DNA from: Microbaculum marinisediminis
Lineage (GTDB): Bacteria; Pseudomonadota; Alphaproteobacteria; Rhizobiales; Tepidamorphaceae
Length of the DNA stretch: 64,000 nucleotides
Reading direction: 5' to 3'
Assembly: GCF_025397915.1 (NCBI RefSeq)
Contig: NZ_JALIDZ010000003.1
Span: forward strand, 382,501-446,500
Shown here: positions 62,458 to 64,000 of the stretch, piece after piece
How positions within the stretch are numbered: the first letter of the stretch is position 1
Layout: each line of letters starts with the position of its first letter
Notes under the pieces: generated by a model
What the model saw: the letters and a program-made list of their open reading frames with translations, nothing else
Told to the model about the DNA's origin: nothing
Database searches by the model: none
Translations under genes and position numbers: made by a program

Positions 62458-64000
62458 ATGCCCCGACCTTTGACACTACTGCTCCGGGTGTCAATTCAAC
62501 TGGTGCTCACGTCTTCGCCGCGGCGCTGAGACGTCACGGCGTCGAGGTCATTTTCGGCCAGTCGATCCCGTCGGCCTTGTTTCTCGCGGCGCCGGAATTC
62601 GGAATCCGCCAGATCGGTTATCGCACCGAGAACGCCGGAGCCGCGATGGCCGACGCCTATGCCCGCGTCAGCCACAAGGTGCCGGTGGTGACCGCCCAGA
62701 ACGGTCCCGCGGCCACGCTGCTCGTGCCCGGCCTGGCCGAGGCGCTGAAAGCCTCCATCCCGATCGTTGCCATCGTTCAGGACGTTCATCGGAAGATGAC
62801 CGACCGCAATGCGTTTCAGGAGCTTGATCATCTCGAGCTCTTCAAGGGCGTGGCGAAGTGGACCAAGCGCGTCAGCGAGGCCGACCGTATAGACGACTAT
62901 GTCGACATGGCCTTCGTCGCGGCGGTCTCGGGCCGCCCCGGCCCGGCGGTGCTTATCGCGCCGATCGATCTGTTCGACGAGGCTGTCGGTACGAGCAAGC
63001 ACGCCCGTCAGGCAAACCTGGGGCACTTTCCGCTCGATCGGCCGGCTGCCGATCCCGCTGCGATCTCCGAGGCGGCCGATCTCCTTGCCGCGGCGAAGGC
63101 GCCGCTGATCATCGCCGGCGGCGGGGTCCATGTTTCCGGCGCCGCGGAGGAGCTGGCGGCGCTGCAGGAAGCAGCCTCTCTCCCGGTCGCGACCACATCG
63201 ATGGGCAAGGGCGCCGTCAGCGAGGCGCATCCTTTGAGCGTGGGGCCCGTGGGCTATTTCATGGGCACGCGCGGCCGCACCAAGTTCCTCCGCCCCATGG
63301 TGGAGGACGCGGATGTCGTGCTCCTCGTCGGCAACCGCACGAACCAGAACGGCACCGACAGCTGGGATCTCTATCCCAGGCGCGCGCGCTATATCCAGAT
63401 CGATATCGACCCGCAGGAAATCGGCCGCAACTACGAGGCCGAGGTGCGGATCGTCGCGGACGCCAAGCTTGCCCTCAAGGCGCTCGCCGACGCCCTGAGC
63501 GCTCGCGATCTGTCGCGCAGGCACGGCGCACGGGCCGATATCGAGGCCCGTATTGCCGCCGGCCGGCGGGCGCATGCCGACGAGGTGGCCCGCGTAGTCG
63601 ACATGGACATGACGCCGGTCCGCCCCGAGCGGCTGATGCGCGATCTGAATGCCGTACTGCGTGCGGATGACATTGTCGTCGCCGATGCCAGCTATTCCTC
63701 GGTCTGGGTCGCCAATTTCCTGGACGCGCAGGTGGCCGGACAGCGTTTCGTGACGCCGCGCGGCCTTGCCGGACTGGGCTGGGGCCTGCCTTTCGCGCTC
63801 GGGTCCAAGGTGGCGCAGCCTGGCGCGCGCGTGATCGGCGTCGTCGGCGACGGCGGCTTCGCGCATGTCTGGTCCGAGTTGGAGACCGCGCGGCGCATGG
63901 GGCTTGCCGTCACGCTGATCGTTCTCAACAACCAGATCCTTGGCTACCAGAAGCACGCGGAGAAGGTGATCTGGGGCGATCACAGCGATGTCTGTGATTT
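62454..64000 (+). CDS. Thiamine-diphosphate enzyme, acetolactate synthase-like, cut by the window end
   Basis: The first 515 residues of a TPP enzyme of the acetolactate synthase / benzoylformate decarboxylase superfamily. The Glu that activates TPP is in GYRTENAGAAMADAYAR near residue 50; the central FAD/nucleotide-like domain spans about 190-340; the TPP-binding motif starts VVGDGGFAHVWSELETARRMG and ends in VLNNQ. The substrate-binding residues cannot be read. It lies downstream of a LacI regulator with a GAAACG operator, so it may be a catabolic enzyme cleaving or ligating a 2-keto acid. GGAG precedes the ATG at 62454. Confidence 0.85.
   Translation, partial: MNAPTFDTTAPGVNSTGAHVFAAALRRHGVEVIFGQSIPSALFLAAPEFGIRQIGYRTENAGAAMADAYARVSHKVPVVTAQNGPAATLLVPGLAEALKASIPIVAIVQDVHRKMTDRNAFQELDHLELFKGVAKWTKRVSEADRIDDYVDMAFVAAVSGRPGPAVLIAPIDLFDEAVGTSKHARQANLGHFPLDRPAADPAAISEAADLLAAAKAPLIIAGGGVHVSGAAEELAALQEAASLPVATTSMGKGAVSEAHPLSVGPVGYFMGTRGRTKFLRPMVEDADVVLLVGNRTNQNGTDSWDLYPRRARYIQIDIDPQEIGRNYEAEVRIVADAKLALKALADALSARDLSRRHGARADIEARIAAGRRAHADEVARVVDMDMTPVRPERLMRDLNAVLRADDIVVADASYSSVWVANFLDAQVAGQRFVTPRGLAGLGWGLPFALGSKVAQPGARVIGVVGDGGFAHVWSELETARRMGLAVTLIVLNNQILGYQKHAEKVIWGDHSDVCD

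Noticed and set aside
1-64000. CRISPR array, prophage, restriction or toxin-antitoxin locus
   Set aside because: I saw no regularly spaced repeats, no phage structural genes and no recognisable methylase, nuclease or toxin pair on either strand.

Overview
The window is GC-rich chromosomal DNA from an alphaproteobacterium, most likely of the order Hyphomicrobiales (Rhizobiales). The evidence is the combination of a CheA carrying a receiver domain, ChpT, SciP, an EipA (DUF1134) protein, a Caulobacter-style fliF-fliG-flbE/fliH-fliN-flbD-flhA operon, MprF, PmtA and an alphaproteobacterial RpoH. There is no 16S rRNA gene, so genus and family stay open.

Bases 1-36150 are ordinary core genome. A minus-strand chemotaxis operon (chpT, cheA, cheW, cheY, start of cheB) is followed by cysQ, a YHS-domain lipoprotein/periplasmic-type protein, eipA, a large coiled-coil membrane protein, a PAS-GGDEF-EAL protein, a 2OG-Fe(II) oxygenase-like protein and tRNA-Glu(CTC). 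Next come rluD and rpoH, the lipid enzyme mprF, two divergent PLP-dependent aminotransferase-fold genes (one close to 2,2-dialkylglycine decarboxylase), a class III cyclase and a MipA-type outer-membrane protein. The flagellar block (23436-33782, minus strand) holds flhA, flbD, fliN, fliH, fliG, fliF, sciP, flgD and fliK; a convincing sigma-54 promoter lies in front of fliK, and CtrA-like TTAA motifs lie near sciP, fliF and eipA. Together chpT, sciP and flbD make this a cell-cycle/flagellar regulatory neighbourhood. It ends with mnmA, pmtA and tRNA-Met(CAT).

Bases 36151-53905 are a genomic island. The last 22 nt of the tRNA-Met region recur at 53884-53905 as a direct repeat, about 17.8 kb away. 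Just inside the tRNA end lie a frameshifted C-terminal remnant of a large serine recombinase, an internally deleted IS3-type element and an N-terminal remnant of a MobA/MobL relaxase, so this looks like a decayed, immobile integrative element. Its cargo is two catabolic modules. The first (37447-43799) has an HSL-type esterase, two acyl-CoA dehydrogenases (one glutaryl-CoA dehydrogenase-like), a TTC38-like TPR protein and a LysR regulator. The second (44095-53621) is a complete-looking import and catabolism locus for a hydroxylated organic or sugar acid: TRAP transporter (dctP, dctQ, dctM) plus GntR repressor on the minus strand, and divergently an enolase-superfamily enzyme, a 3-hydroxyisobutyrate-dehydrogenase-family reductase, a D-2-hydroxyacid dehydrogenase, a semialdehyde dehydrogenase and a tartrate-dehydrogenase-family enzyme. 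I could not assign the substrate.

Bases 53906-64000 resume the chromosome: a YqaA-like membrane protein, a secreted Ntn hydrolase of the choloylglycine hydrolase family, an amidase, a DUF899 locus with a divergent TPR/winged-helix regulator and a small beta-propeller protein, and a LacI-type regulator with a GAAACG-type operator in front of itself and another in front of a thiamine-diphosphate enzyme that runs off the window end.
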